64,000 nt of DNA. It comes from Calothrix anomala FACHB-343. GTDB taxonomy: Bacteria > Cyanobacteriota > Cyanobacteriia > Cyanobacteriales > Nostocaceae. Shown here piece by piece: positions 52,016 through 61,499 of this stretch; the first letter of the stretch is position 1; every line of letters starts with the position of its first letter. The translations under genes and the position numbers were made by a program. The notes under the pieces were generated by a model that saw only the letters and a program-made list of their open reading frames with translations, searched no databases and was not told the DNA's origin. The DNA lies in NCBI RefSeq assembly GCF_014696435.1, contig NZ_JACJQG010000014.1, positions 62,001-126,000 on the forward strand, written 5' to 3'.

Positions 52016-52552
52016 TCAACAATCAATATTTGAGCTAGATTTTATCGCTTTATAAAGCCAATATTCAACTGTATGTAAACGCTTGCCACCTAAATTAATT
52101 TTGTCATATTCTGTAGCAATTACTCCCCCCAAAGATTCAGGAATTTTCCGACTAGAGATATTACGTTTATCTACTGGATAACGCAAATATTCATAATCTA
52201 AATTTTCTTCTGCCCATGCTTTAAGCGCCGAAATTGCTTCTCTGCCATAATAATTGCCATGTGCAGATTTTTTCGTCCATATTCCTAATTCAGGAGTATT
52301 TGTATTGATAGCATGTAAGCCAGCACAACCGATAAATTCTTTTGTTTCTTTGAGCAAAATTACTAATATTAATTCAGTACCATTTTCTATCTCTTGAATT
52401 GATTGCTTAATAAATTTATCGGTTTGGGCAATATCTGCTGAAGGAACTGCATAGGTATACTCAGTGACTTCTGGTGTAAATTCCTGAAATATAATTTCTC
52501 TATATGTAGGTGAGATGGGTACTAACAGTAGACGCTTACTTTCAATTTGCAT
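52016..52552 (-). CDS. GNAT-family N-acetyltransferase (RimJ/RimL-like)
   Basis: 178 aa, single acetyltransferase domain. The family pattern is MQIESKRLLLVPISPTYREI at the start, LILVILLKETKEFIGCAGLH near 61-80, and an ELGIWTKKSAHGNYYGREAI acetyl-CoA block near 87-106. The classic QGxGxG/A motif is modified to HGNYYGREAI. The RimJ/RimL group acetylates N-termini of ribosomal proteins or small molecules; the substrate is unknown. It converges on the four-repeat protein and is separated from the methyltransferase by 209 bp. Confidence 0.88.
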   Translation of the reverse strand: MQIESKRLLLVPISPTYREIIFQEFTPEVTEYTYAVPSADIAQTDKFIKQSIQEIENGTELILVILLKETKEFIGCAGLHAINTNTPELGIWTKKSAHGNYYGREAISALKAWAEENLDYEYLRYPVDKRNISSRKIPESLGGVIATEYDKINLGGKRLHTVEYWLYKAIKSSSNIDC

Positions 52553-52761
52553 ATTTATATATTAAATAAAATCGAGTTTAACTATAAACCCAATAAGCAG
52601 CTTAAGTTGCTTATTGTTACAGTAAGACTATGGCATATAAAAATACTTCGTCCAAGCGATTCACCTGATTGGGTGATTCTTGTGGATGTAGCACCGCGCA
52701 GCAGCAGTAGATAAAACTAACACTGTGGTGAATTGCGATCGCTTTAATAAAGGTATAGTCA

Positions 52762-53373
52762 ATGGGTTTCTATTCACAGTTTATCGCTCCGCGACTTATA
52801 GATGCAGCTATGTCTAGTCCTACATTGTCTGCATATCGTCGGGAAATTTTAGCAAATGTCACCGGAGAAGTGCTAGAAATTGGCTTTGGTTCTGGAGTCA
52901 ACCTATCTTACTACCCAGAACATCTACAAAAGCTAATTACAGTCGATGCAAATGCTGGAATCAATAAGTTAGCGCAAAAACGTATTCAATCTTCTCATAT
53001 TCAAGTCGATAATCGAGTTCTCAATAGCGAGAATTTACCAATGGCTGATAACACTTTTGATAGTGTCGTCAGTACATTTTGTTTATGTAGTATTGCCAAC
53101 GTTTCTCAAGCGATTCACGAAATTTATCGAGTTCTCAAACCAGGTGGAAGGTACTTTTTTCTAGAACATGGATTAAGTGATGAAGCAAATATTCAAGTTT
53201 GGCAACATCGCTTGAACCCCCTCAGTCAAGTCATTGGTGACGGTTGCAACATCAACCGCAATATCAGACAGTTAGTTGCAGCACAGTTTGCTAATTTGAC
53301 GGTTGAGCAATTTTATATTCCCAAAATACCCAAAATCTCAGGATATTTATATAAAGGTGTTGCCTTTAAGTAG
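52762..53373 (+). CDS. Class I SAM-dependent methyltransferase
   Basis: 203 aa, Rossmann-fold methyltransferase (Methyltransf_11 group). Motif I is VLEIGFGSGVNLSYY near residues 37-51, motif II near TVDANAGINKLAQKR, and LPMADNTFDSVVSTFCLCSI near 93-112, followed by EIYRVLKPGGRYFFLEHG near 119-136. The FCLCSI and LEHG variants occur in METTL7-like or phospholipid-methylating enzymes. The substrate is not known. Start ATG at 52762 (MGFYSQFIAPRLIDA). Confidence 0.88.
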   Translation: MGFYSQFIAPRLIDAAMSSPTLSAYRREILANVTGEVLEIGFGSGVNLSYYPEHLQKLITVDANAGINKLAQKRIQSSHIQVDNRVLNSENLPMADNTFDSVVSTFCLCSIANVSQAIHEIYRVLKPGGRYFFLEHGLSDEANIQVWQHRLNPLSQVIGDGCNINRNIRQLVAAQFANLTVEQFYIPKIPKISGYLYKGVAFK

Positions 53374-53663
53374 CAATTAAGTAGCAAGATTTCAGCTATA
53401 AATTATACAATTAGGGGCGTAATATTTTGCGTCCCCACAATTATATTCAAATTTTTTAAGAAATTATTCATATTTATTGACGATCGGACAGAACCAATTT
53501 AATGATAAGTTTGATTTCAGTAAATATCTAGAAAGATAATTTTTACCACACTTTGTGGATTAGGTGCAGCTCATCTAAGTGTGTGCGATCGCACCTAATA
53601 TCCCTTGATTAGAGTAGCTGACTGAGATTTAGTCAAACTAAAGTATATCCAAACTATATATTT

Positions 53664-54707
53664 ATGCGATCGCTGGCAGTAATGTATGTACAGAGACAAA
53701 TTTCTCCCGTAAAAGTTATGGGAGTATTGCTTACATTACTGCTTACCGCTTGTTATTACGTCAAGCATAGACCTGAATCTATATTTAAAAATACTACAGC
53801 AGGTGCATTTAAAGTAGCAATTATTTTACCAGGCCCAATCGACGATGAAAGTTGGAATCAATCAGGCTATACAGGATTAAAGTTAATTCAAAAGCAACTG
53901 GGCGCAGAAATAGCTTACACTGCTAACGTCACCACAAATAATGCAGAAGCAATTATCCGCCAATACGCGCAAAAAGAATTTGATTTTATTATTATTCATG
54001 GTGGTAACTATGTAAAAGCATCGGAAATCGTTGCCAAAGAATTTCCTCGAAGTAAATTTGCCATTGTTGGTAGTTATGGCGGTAATAATAGCAATTTAGG
54101 AGCCTTAGCATTTCGCAGTAATGAAGTTGGCTATTTAGCCGGAGTAATTGCTGCTTTAAAAACTCAAACTCATAAAGTTGCTTTTATTGGTGGGGAACCT
54201 TTATTAATTACTAAAGAACAAGCAATATTATTAGAGCGTGGTATTAAGAAAACCAACCCTAATATTAATGTTTCGATTAACTGGGTAAATAGTTGGCGAG
54301 ATCCAGATACCGCTAAAAGCATTGCTCAAGCGCAAATTGCTCAGGGAGTAGATATTTTAGTTACAGATGCAGATTTTGGTAATCTTGGCGCGATTCAAGC
54401 GGCTGCTAGCCATAAATCAGTAGGGGTGATTACTTGGATGTATGCGATTGTTGGTGATGAGGATAAATATCAATTAGCTGCAAATAATATTATTGCTCGT
54501 GTAGTACAACAAGTACCCCAATTATTATTAGAAGGAGCAACTCTAGCACAGCAAGGACGTTGGGAAGGAAAGCAATATAAGTTTGGATTTTTAGAGGGTT
54601 CTCAAGAATTAACCTCATTTAATAGTTCATTAACTCCTAAACAAACAGAACTGGTGAAATCTATTAAGCAAGATATTATCACTGGCAAAATTGATATTTT
54701 TCCTTAA
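53664..54707 (+). CDS. BMP-family substrate-binding lipoprotein
   Basis: 347 aa. A lipobox LLTAC puts the lipid on Cys30. The BMP/Med-like periplasmic-binding fold follows (FKVAIILPGPIDDESWNQSG near 49-68, FDFIIIHGGNYVKASEIVAK near 106-125, RSNEVGYLAGVIAALKTQTH, IAQGVDILVTDADFGNLGAI). Related proteins bind nucleosides and serve ABC importers of the BmpDEFG type. There is no permease or ATPase here. The next gene is a histidine kinase starting 9 bp after the stop, with the ribosome site AGGAG overlapping the stop. That implies the lipoprotein is a ligand sensor subunit for the kinase. Confidence 0.9.
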   Translation: MRSLAVMYVQRQISPVKVMGVLLTLLLTACYYVKHRPESIFKNTTAGAFKVAIILPGPIDDESWNQSGYTGLKLIQKQLGAEIAYTANVTTNNAEAIIRQYAQKEFDFIIIHGGNYVKASEIVAKEFPRSKFAIVGSYGGNNSNLGALAFRSNEVGYLAGVIAALKTQTHKVAFIGGEPLLITKEQAILLERGIKKTNPNINVSINWVNSWRDPDTAKSIAQAQIAQGVDILVTDADFGNLGAIQAAASHKSVGVITWMYAIVGDEDKYQLAANNIIARVVQQVPQLLLEGATLAQQGRWEGKQYKFGFLEGSQELTSFNSSLTPKQTELVKSIKQDIITGKIDIFP

Positions 54708-54716
54708 GGAGTAGTG

Positions 54717-57700
54717 ATGAAAAAATACCAACCTACTCATACCTCACATTCAGTAGGATCTGGATTATGTTCTATCACCAACAAATTACGATATGGTTTA
54801 GTGTTGCTTGTATTTATAGTTCTGTTACTAGTATCTGGGACATTAACCTATCTCAGCTTTAAAGCTCAAATGCAACAAGTAGAAGTTGCACAACAAGAAG
54901 TTTCTCAAGCAACAGCAGCAAAAATTAATGCTTATTTAGATGACTTACAACGCAAACTTAGCTATTTAGCAAGAGTCCAAGGTTTAACTGATTTATCGCC
55001 AGAAATTCAACAAAAATTTCTGACAGCTTTGACTCGTCATCATAACGCCTATGAAGCAGTAGCAATTTTAGATAGTCAAGGTAAAGTTACCTCTATAGTT
55101 TCCCCTTATGGACAATTCAACCTCAATAATATTGCGCAAACACCTTGGAGTTTATACGCTCTTAAATATCAAGAAGATTTTGTCAGTCCAGTAGAAATAG
55201 ATGCGGTTACCAAGTTACCAATGGTAACATTAGCCGTACCAATTCGGAACAACCAAGATGAAGTTAATGGTGTATTAATAGCGCGGATTAATCTGAAGTT
55301 TCTCAGATTTTTTATCTATCAAACTCATGTTGGTAAAACTGGTTATGCTTATGTGATTGATAATCGTAATTATTTAATCGCTGCCAAAGCCGAATTTTTA
55401 GAAAATTTAAAATATCGAGATTTATCCGAGCAAATATTGATTTTGCGATTACATAAATCAAATGCAGACAAATGTTTAGCTAAATATCCCGGTTTAAAAG
55501 GTGTAGAAGTCATCGGTGCTATAGCACCAATTACTAGCTTAAGATGGCAAGTAGTCGTCGAACTTCCTATAGATGAAGCTTATGCTCCCATTCGCCAGAT
55601 GCTGATATTTATGGGTGCTTCTGTTTTCATCGCCACAGCAGTAACTGTAGGAGTAGGTATTTACTTGCAAAGACAAATTGTTTTACCTTTACAACGATTA
55701 ACAACAGCAGCAGCCAAAATTAGTCAAGGTGATTTAGATATCCAAATCAAAGTCTTTCAACGTAATGAAATGGGAGTCTTAGCCAGTACATTTAATCAAA
55801 TGACTTTGCAGTTACGAGAACTAATTCAGGATTTAAGCCAAGAACGTAACTTTGTTTCTGCTGTTCTCGATACAGTTGGCGCTTTAGTCATAGTAGTAAA
55901 TCACCAAGGGGAAATTGTTCGCTTTAATCGTGCTTTTGAGCAAATTACTCAATATACTTTTGCTGAAGTAGCAGGTAAAATATATTGGGATATCTTTGCC
56001 GTGACTGAAGAATTAGAAATAGTTAAATCTGATTTTCAGAGTCTCAAAAAATTACAATTACCGCAAACATCGGAAAGATATTTATTAACCAAGGATGGAA
56101 CAAGACGATTAATTGCTTGGTCAACAACTACTTTATTAGATTATGCTGGGGAAATCAGTTATGTAATTGGTACGGGTTTAGATATTACAGAACGCAAGAT
56201 AGCGGAAATTGAATTATGTCAAGAGAGAGATTTTAATACGACAATTGTACAAACTACTCCAGCTTACTTTGTCGCTATTAATCCCGATGGCACAGTGAGA
56301 ATGATGAATCAAGTAATGCTTGATGCTCTGGGTTACAATCTTGAAGAAGTTGTAGGGATGAGTTATCTGGAAAATTTTATCCCCCTAGAGCAGCAAGAAA
56401 TGCTCGCAGAACTTTTTCATTCAATAAATACACAGAAATTATTAGCTATTCAAGAAAATTATGTATTAACCAAAAATCAAAATAAATTACTTGTTGATTG
56501 GCGCGGTAAATCAATTTTTAAAGAAAATGGGGAACTTAATTTTCTCTTTGGGTTAGGAATCGATATTACCGAGCGCCGCAAAGCAGAAATTCAATTAAAA
56601 ATTATTGCCGAACGCGAGCGATTGATTGCCGAAATTGCTTTAAAAATTCTCCGTAGTCTGAATTTAGAAGAAATTCTGCACACCACAGTTACAGAAGTGC
56701 GGCAATTTCTCCAAGCGGATAGAGTATTTATTAGTAACTTTAATGATAATTCAAACTGGAGAATATTCGCTGAATCTTTAGAGACAAATAGGGATTCGGT
56801 GGTGGATTTATTTTCTCCAAATAATGATGGTATTAAAGAATTTATAAATTTGTTTTTTCAAGGTAATTTACAACAAATTGATGACATTAGCCAATCCCAA
56901 ATTTCATCTAAGTATGTCTATTACTTTGATAAATATCAAGTAAAATCTTCTTTAGCAGTGCCAATTATGGTGGGTGATGAATTTTTTGGTATGTTAGTTG
57001 CACATCAATGTTCTTCAGTACGTCATTGGCAGCAAGTAGAAATAGATTTATTACAGCAATTAGCTACACAAGTAGCAATTGCAATTCAACAAGCAAAGCT
57101 GTTTCAAGAAATTCAGACACTTAATGTAACTTTAGAACGTAAAGTAGAAGCCAGAACTGCTCAACTACAGCAAAAAATGCTGGAATTACAAGATTTGTAT
57201 AAACGTCAAGATGAGTTTTTACATGCTGTATCTCATGACTTACGCACTCCCATTACAGGAACGTTGATGTTACTCAAACATTGGCAACAATTACCTGTTG
57301 AAAGTATCTCTTTACCGCGGAAGATTTTAGAGAGAATGATTGAGAGTGGTGAACGTCAACTGAATTTAATTAACTCTTTATTAGAAGCTCATATATCAGA
57401 AAGTAAAGGAATAAACCTTAATTGCGAGCCGATAAAAATTGCCGAATTAGTAACATCTATTACCGAAGATCTAGCATCATTATTAACAAAACATCAAGCA
57501 ACTATAAACAATTTAATATTCTCTGATTTACCTGTTGTGATTGCAGATCCGTTACAACTAAGGCGCGTATTTGAAAACTTAATTAGTAATGCTGTAAATC
57601 ATAATCCTCCTGGTTTGGAAATTAATTTAAAAGCCAGTTTAGAAGGGGAAATAATTTCTTGTTTAGTAGAAGATAATGGTATGGGGATGAGTGAAGAACA

Positions 57701-57881
57701 ATGCAAGCAAATATTTGAACGCTATGCTAGAGGCGATCGCGCCCGTTCTACCGGTATTGGTTTAGGATTATACTTGTGTCGCCAAATCATCAGCGCACAT
57801 GGCGGAGAAATTGGCGTTAAAAGTAGTCCTGGTAAAGGTGCAACCTTTTGGTTTACCCTACCTTGTGGGGAAAAAACTTAG
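54717..57881 (+). CDS. Sensor histidine kinase, dCache-HAMP-PAS-PAS-GAF
   Basis: About 1054 aa (ATG 54717; the GTG 3 bp earlier is an alternative). Membrane helix 1 lies at about residues 27-48. A periplasmic sensor of dCache type spans about 50-290. Helix 2 is at about 298-320, HAMP about 320-372, PAS about 376-500, a second PAS about 503-625 and GAF about 632-805. The coiled coil to 835 leads into the HisKA domain with His841 in AVSHDLRTP. The HATPase domain ends the protein (NLISNAVNHN, EDNGMGMS, GIGLGLYLCRQI). No receiver domain is attached and no response regulator is adjacent. The GAF domain lacks the Cys expected for bilin binding. Confidence 0.93.
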   Translation: MKKYQPTHTSHSVGSGLCSITNKLRYGLVLLVFIVLLLVSGTLTYLSFKAQMQQVEVAQQEVSQATAAKINAYLDDLQRKLSYLARVQGLTDLSPEIQQKFLTALTRHHNAYEAVAILDSQGKVTSIVSPYGQFNLNNIAQTPWSLYALKYQEDFVSPVEIDAVTKLPMVTLAVPIRNNQDEVNGVLIARINLKFLRFFIYQTHVGKTGYAYVIDNRNYLIAAKAEFLENLKYRDLSEQILILRLHKSNADKCLAKYPGLKGVEVIGAIAPITSLRWQVVVELPIDEAYAPIRQMLIFMGASVFIATAVTVGVGIYLQRQIVLPLQRLTTAAAKISQGDLDIQIKVFQRNEMGVLASTFNQMTLQLRELIQDLSQERNFVSAVLDTVGALVIVVNHQGEIVRFNRAFEQITQYTFAEVAGKIYWDIFAVTEELEIVKSDFQSLKKLQLPQTSERYLLTKDGTRRLIAWSTTTLLDYAGEISYVIGTGLDITERKIAEIELCQERDFNTTIVQTTPAYFVAINPDGTVRMMNQVMLDALGYNLEEVVGMSYLENFIPLEQQEMLAELFHSINTQKLLAIQENYVLTKNQNKLLVDWRGKSIFKENGELNFLFGLGIDITERRKAEIQLKIIAERERLIAEIALKILRSLNLEEILHTTVTEVRQFLQADRVFISNFNDNSNWRIFAESLETNRDSVVDLFSPNNDGIKEFINLFFQGNLQQIDDISQSQISSKYVYYFDKYQVKSSLAVPIMVGDEFFGMLVAHQCSSVRHWQQVEIDLLQQLATQVAIAIQQAKLFQEIQTLNVTLERKVEARTAQLQQKMLELQDLYKRQDEFLHAVSHDLRTPITGTLMLLKHWQQLPVESISLPRKILERMIESGERQLNLINSLLEAHISESKGINLNCEPIKIAELVTSITEDLASLLTKHQATINNLIFSDLPVVIADPLQLRRVFENLISNAVNHNPPGLEINLKASLEGEIISCLVEDNGMGMSEEQCKQIFERYARGDRARSTGIGLGLYLCRQIISAHGGEIGVKSSPGKGATFWFTLPCGEKT

Positions 57882-58339
57882 GGGATTTGCTGGATATTTT
57901 TCGCATTGTTGTGCTTTTACGCATTTAAATCGAATATACTCGATATAGGCGCGTAAAAACTGAATTCTGTAAAGTGTTGCATTTACAATGCTTTCTCAAA
58001 GTAGTCAGCAGGATGATTGCGTTATTTACTGTATATAGTCATAACTTTTAATACTGATGCAATATTGACATTGCTGTTTATTTTATAACTACAGACTTCA
58101 GGAAAAATACTGTTATTACTTGTTGAGCCGATGCTGGGTATGATGATAATAATTGCGATCGCAAGCTGCTTTTAAGAGATTAGCGACGGAAATACAACAT
58201 CCCAGAGTCTATCTACCAACAACGAATCTGCAAAACTATTGCCAGGCTCAACTATAAATACTGAAATACCGAGGTTTAGCGAGAGTAAATATATCCCAAA
58301 ATTTGTGATCTAGATCGCACTGAATTAATATATCTTAAC
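57882..58339. other. Intergenic region after the kinase
   Basis: 458 bp with no gene. A GCGATCGC octamer lies at about 58156. Small imperfect palindromes (CGAATATACTCGATATAGGCG) are seen near 57931. The right end leads into a promoter at 58340. Confidence 0.4.
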
Positions 58340-58380
58340 TTGACATTATAGTAGTGATTCCGTATAGACACTAATGTCAA
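58340..58380 (+). promoter_or_regulatory. Sigma-70-type promoter embedded in an inverted repeat
   Basis: TTGACA (58340-58345), 17-bp spacer, TATAGA (58363-58368), about 79 bp upstream of the small gene's ATG. The -35 box lies within the left arm TTGACATTA (58340-58348) of a perfect 9-bp inverted repeat whose right arm TAATGTCAA is 58372-58380, just at the expected transcription start. It looks like a repressor operator. Confidence 0.6.
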
Positions 58381-58446
58381 ACTTTGTAAAACCTTGTTAT
58401 TTTAACAACAGTTAATTATAGCAATCCAAAAATCTTATTTAAAAAT

Positions 58447-58647
58447 ATGCTAACCACCACCTCAAACCCAATGCAGTTAGAAACTGTTTTAGATCACATC
58501 TTTGCTATTCGCAGAATTACACGCCAGGATCAGCGTCTGTTGATGTCCACACTGCTATCTAAAGAAGATTTAAACGAACAAGAAAAATCGCAAATTAGTC
58601 GAGTTTTTAATGCTTTGCAAAGCGGACTAATTAAAGTTGTTGATTAA
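58447..58647 (+). CDS. Small conserved cyanobacterial protein
   Basis: 66 aa, helical and soluble (NPMQLETVLDHIFAIRRITR, then QDQRLLMSTLLSKEDLNEQE and SRVFNALQSGLIKVVD). It is of the type found in many Nostocales as a conserved hypothetical; no function is known to me. A clear promoter with an operator-like inverted repeat lies upstream (58340-58380). The next gene, an SDR, starts 221 bp later on the same strand. No ribosome site is evident at the ATG, where the leader is AAAAATATG. Confidence 0.75.
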   Translation: MLTTTSNPMQLETVLDHIFAIRRITRQDQRLLMSTLLSKEDLNEQEKSQISRVFNALQSGLIKVVD

Positions 58648-58868
58648 TATATCTATCTCTCGTACTTTACAATTTAAGATAAACCTGACAATTTTCTCTT
58701 CAAAATAACATTTTTTATCTCCGTCAGTCTTTGCTAGCATTGCGTAATCAAACATCGCGAGTTTAAATTTCCGAACATCTAGCCATAGTCAGAAGGTTTT
58801 TGGAAAATTTTCGTGCAAACTTAATTTGTATACAGTCATGAAAAATCGCCAACCTTTTTACTTAGATT

Positions 58869-59702
58869 ATGGCTCCTACTGTTCTAATTACAGGTGCTTC
58901 CCAAGGTATTGGTAAAGCAACCGCGTTGTTATTTGCGCGTCAAGGATATCAGCTAGTCTTAACATCTCGAAATGCTGATAACCTAGAAAATACTGCACAA
59001 GAAATCAAAAATTTAGGTTATTCAACACCATTTACTATCACTTGCGATGTTACCAATCCATCTCAGGTAAGCAACCTAATTGAAACTGCATTGAGTCATT
59101 ATAGCTATATTGATGTTTTAGTTAACAATGCAGGCATCTTTGCATCTGGGCCTGTTGAGCAGTTTTCTCTTGGCGATTGGCATCAGGTAATAGATACTAA
59201 TTTATGGGGTTATATTCATACAATTAATGCTCTTTTACCTCATTTTTTGGAGCGAGGTAAGGGAACAATAGTTAATGTTAGTTCTATTGGCGGTAAAGTA
59301 CCTACTGCTTATTTAGTTCCTTACTGTACGAGTAAATTTGCTGTGACTGGATTCACGGAAGCACTACAAGCAGAATTAAAACCAAAAAATATAGATGTTT
59401 GTGGTATTTATCCTAATCTAATTAAAAGTAGTTTTTTAGATAAGGCAATTTTTCGCGGTAAGGATCTGCAAGACTTAAATCAGCGTCGCGAACAACTGGA
59501 GAATGTTATCAAAAATCCTGTAGTTGAAAAGCCTGAGGACGTAGCTAATGCTATATGGGATGCAGTTGAGAATAAAAAATCAGAAATCCTAGTTGGTTCT
59601 GCAAATTTTTCCCAAACTATTTACCGCTTATTTCCTGGCTTTATCAAGTGGATTTCTCAGAAAACATTAAAAAATCAAGATTTTTCAGCAAAAACTAAAT
59701 AG
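58869..59702 (+). CDS. Short-chain dehydrogenase/reductase (SDR)
   Basis: 277 aa, classical SDR. The cofactor motif TGASQGIG lies at residues 7-14, the NNAG motif VLVNNAGIFASG near 86-97, the catalytic Ser in VSSIGG near 138-143 and the YCTSK pair (Tyr and Lys) near 152-156. Arg in TSRNADN after beta2 suggests NADP preference. It probably reduces a ketone or oxidises an alcohol; the substrate is unknown. The C-terminal part (FSQTIYRLFPGFIKWISQKT) is longer and basic, as in many cyanobacterial SDRs. It is monocistronic. Confidence 0.92.
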   Translation: MAPTVLITGASQGIGKATALLFARQGYQLVLTSRNADNLENTAQEIKNLGYSTPFTITCDVTNPSQVSNLIETALSHYSYIDVLVNNAGIFASGPVEQFSLGDWHQVIDTNLWGYIHTINALLPHFLERGKGTIVNVSSIGGKVPTAYLVPYCTSKFAVTGFTEALQAELKPKNIDVCGIYPNLIKSSFLDKAIFRGKDLQDLNQRREQLENVIKNPVVEKPEDVANAIWDAVENKKSEILVGSANFSQTIYRLFPGFIKWISQKTLKNQDFSAKTK

Positions 59703-59853
59703 ACAATAACAAATTGATGAGGGCGTAGCAATGAAAATACTAGTGATGGCTGTCATTAGTCATTTGTCATTAGTCATTTGTCATTAGTAAGGGGTTTCAG
59801 CTAATTTGCGTTGCTCCCACATAGTTGTATGTAATCGATTTACTTAGTTGAAA

Positions 59854-60687
59854 CTAGAGATGATTCAATCTCAATTCTAATGAGCCGCTACTACCTCTAT
59901 GGGGAGGAATTGTTTGATTTTGATTTCCTGGAGAGGTTCGTTGAGGTATGGGAGCGGGACTGGGATTGAAAGTATTATTGGGTGATATAGATTGATTCGC
60001 TGCTTGTAATTCCTCCTTCAAAAGTTTCTGATAAATTCGCGGTAAAGAACTACTAATAGAATTGGTTTCTATCCCATAGCCAAGACTTGTCCAAGTAGGT
60101 GATAAACGCTTTAAGACATCCTTTAACTTACCTTGATACAGCAGTTGGGTAATATCAACTCCCCAAACTTTAGAGTCAATTAACCAACGGTAAACCACCA
60201 CATCTTGATACTCGGCTTCAAAACTATAAGCCACCCAAAACATAAAATTCATCGGTTTTGGGTGATAGCGGGGTGCAATTTGATACCAAGTTGTATTGAT
60301 GATTTGGTATCTTCCTGCAGCAGTGGAGCAATTACCCTTATTCGGGCCAGTAACAATAGTCACACAAATTTCTGGATGACGGCTGAGGTCGCGTACCTGC
60401 TGGCCGCCATAAAGTAGAGAATAGGGACGGTTACTGTTAGCTTCGCTGGCGGAAATCGTTCGCATTAAGGCGCGGATATAAGGATCGCCGCCTTTCATCA
60501 CCAGGGGTGGTTGTTTAGCTTCAAAGATAGGATCGCCAGGCGATCGCAATTCCCCATTGATATACCATTGAAATAAGTATACAAAGCCGAGAAGTGCAGC
60601 TATCGGGCCAATTAGTTTTTCAACACCCTTAAATTTAAAATTTTTCAGAGTTTGACTCCTTAATATTTGCTTGTTAGCTAACAACAA
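59854..60687 (-). CDS. Membrane-anchored GH104-like muramidase
   Basis: 277 aa. An N-terminal hydrophobic segment lies at about residues 25-42 (LIGPIAALLGFVYLFQWYI), so it is an anchor or uncleaved signal. The lambda-lysozyme-like domain covers about 68-215: MRTISASEANSNRPYSLLYG (catalytic Glu in SASEA), GGQQVRDLSRHPEICV and STAAGRYQIINTTWYQIAPR, with the AGRYQ block typical of this family. The C-terminal 50 residues are low-complexity (Pro/Ser/Asn). It would cleave MurNAc-GlcNAc bonds of peptidoglycan in the periplasm. The host-encoded, membrane-anchored form is not phage-associated here. Confidence 0.85.
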   Translation of the reverse strand: MLLANKQILRSQTLKNFKFKGVEKLIGPIAALLGFVYLFQWYINGELRSPGDPIFEAKQPPLVMKGGDPYIRALMRTISASEANSNRPYSLLYGGQQVRDLSRHPEICVTIVTGPNKGNCSTAAGRYQIINTTWYQIAPRYHPKPMNFMFWVAYSFEAEYQDVVVYRWLIDSKVWGVDITQLLYQGKLKDVLKRLSPTWTSLGYGIETNSISSSLPRIYQKLLKEELQAANQSISPNNTFNPSPAPIPQRTSPGNQNQTIPPHRGSSGSLELRLNHL

Positions 60688-60839
60688 TAGTCAAGGCGAT
60701 ATTTTCGTCAAGATTCACCGCAGCATTGCTGCATTTTGTGTGAACTTGACAACTGATAACTTTCTCCAAAGGCGTGAATTTTGTCCAGACAGGTTAAACC
60801 CATCCATGTTAACGCAAGATTGAGCAATCTATAGTCAGA

Positions 60840-61499
60840 TCAGGCGACGTTAGCAAATAATTCACCAAAACTTTTAGCTAGCGCATCAGCTTTAGAGATA
60901 ATCTCGGTAATTTTATTTCTCGCGCCTGGTTCAAATAGTGCTTCCACGCAAACTTGGGCAACTTTCTGCCGAGGAATGCTACCATCGAACAACGTATCAG
61001 CACCCTGCATCACTATTGGGTTGGAGTTATCTTCATTCTTCAACCCACCTGGCCGCACAATGGTATAAGTTAAACCACTTTTTTGCAAGTACTCCTCAGC
61101 TTGTTTTTTCCATACCAAAATTAGCCAAAACAAATTTAAGGGATGGAACAACAAAGAAGTACACAAAGAAGTCACCAAGACAAAATGCTCTATTTCCTTG
61201 GCTTTAGCCGCATCTACTAAATTTTTTGTGCCTTCAAAATCTACCTTGTAAGGCCCTGTAAAATCAAAACTGGGTTTTGCACCAGTGGCGCACAGCACAA
61301 CTGTACTATCACCTAAAGCCGCCGTCAGGGTTTGAGGATTTAAGACATCACCCACTACCAAATCTACCTCAGCAGGTAAAATCCCTTGAGCTTTTTCAGT
61401 ATCTCTGACTAAAGCACGGACAGGTATATTGCGTGCTATCAGTTCTTGTACGATGCGGCGACCTGTTTCACCTGTGGCCCCTGCTACAAATGCTTTCAT
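60840..61499 (-). CDS. Atypical SDR, NmrA/Ycf39-like NAD(P)-binding protein
   Basis: 219 aa. The N-terminal cofactor motif is FVAGATGETGRRIVQELIAR at residues 4-23 (GATGETG, atypical SDR a5). The ALVRDTEKAQGIL segment around 29 suggests NADP binding. Further blocks are VVLCATGAKPSFDF and HFVLVTSLCTSLL. The Tyr of YTIVRPGGL replaces the classic YxxxK pair, as in NmrA- and Ycf39-like proteins. Plant relatives are chloroplast proteins of unknown substrate. It stands alone between the muramidase and DUF1997 genes. The ATG at 61499 has no strong ribosome site. Confidence 0.9.
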   Translation of the reverse strand: MKAFVAGATGETGRRIVQELIARNIPVRALVRDTEKAQGILPAEVDLVVGDVLNPQTLTAALGDSTVVLCATGAKPSFDFTGPYKVDFEGTKNLVDAAKAKEIEHFVLVTSLCTSLLFHPLNLFWLILVWKKQAEEYLQKSGLTYTIVRPGGLKNEDNSNPIVMQGADTLFDGSIPRQKVAQVCVEALFEPGARNKITEIISKADALAKSFGELFANVA

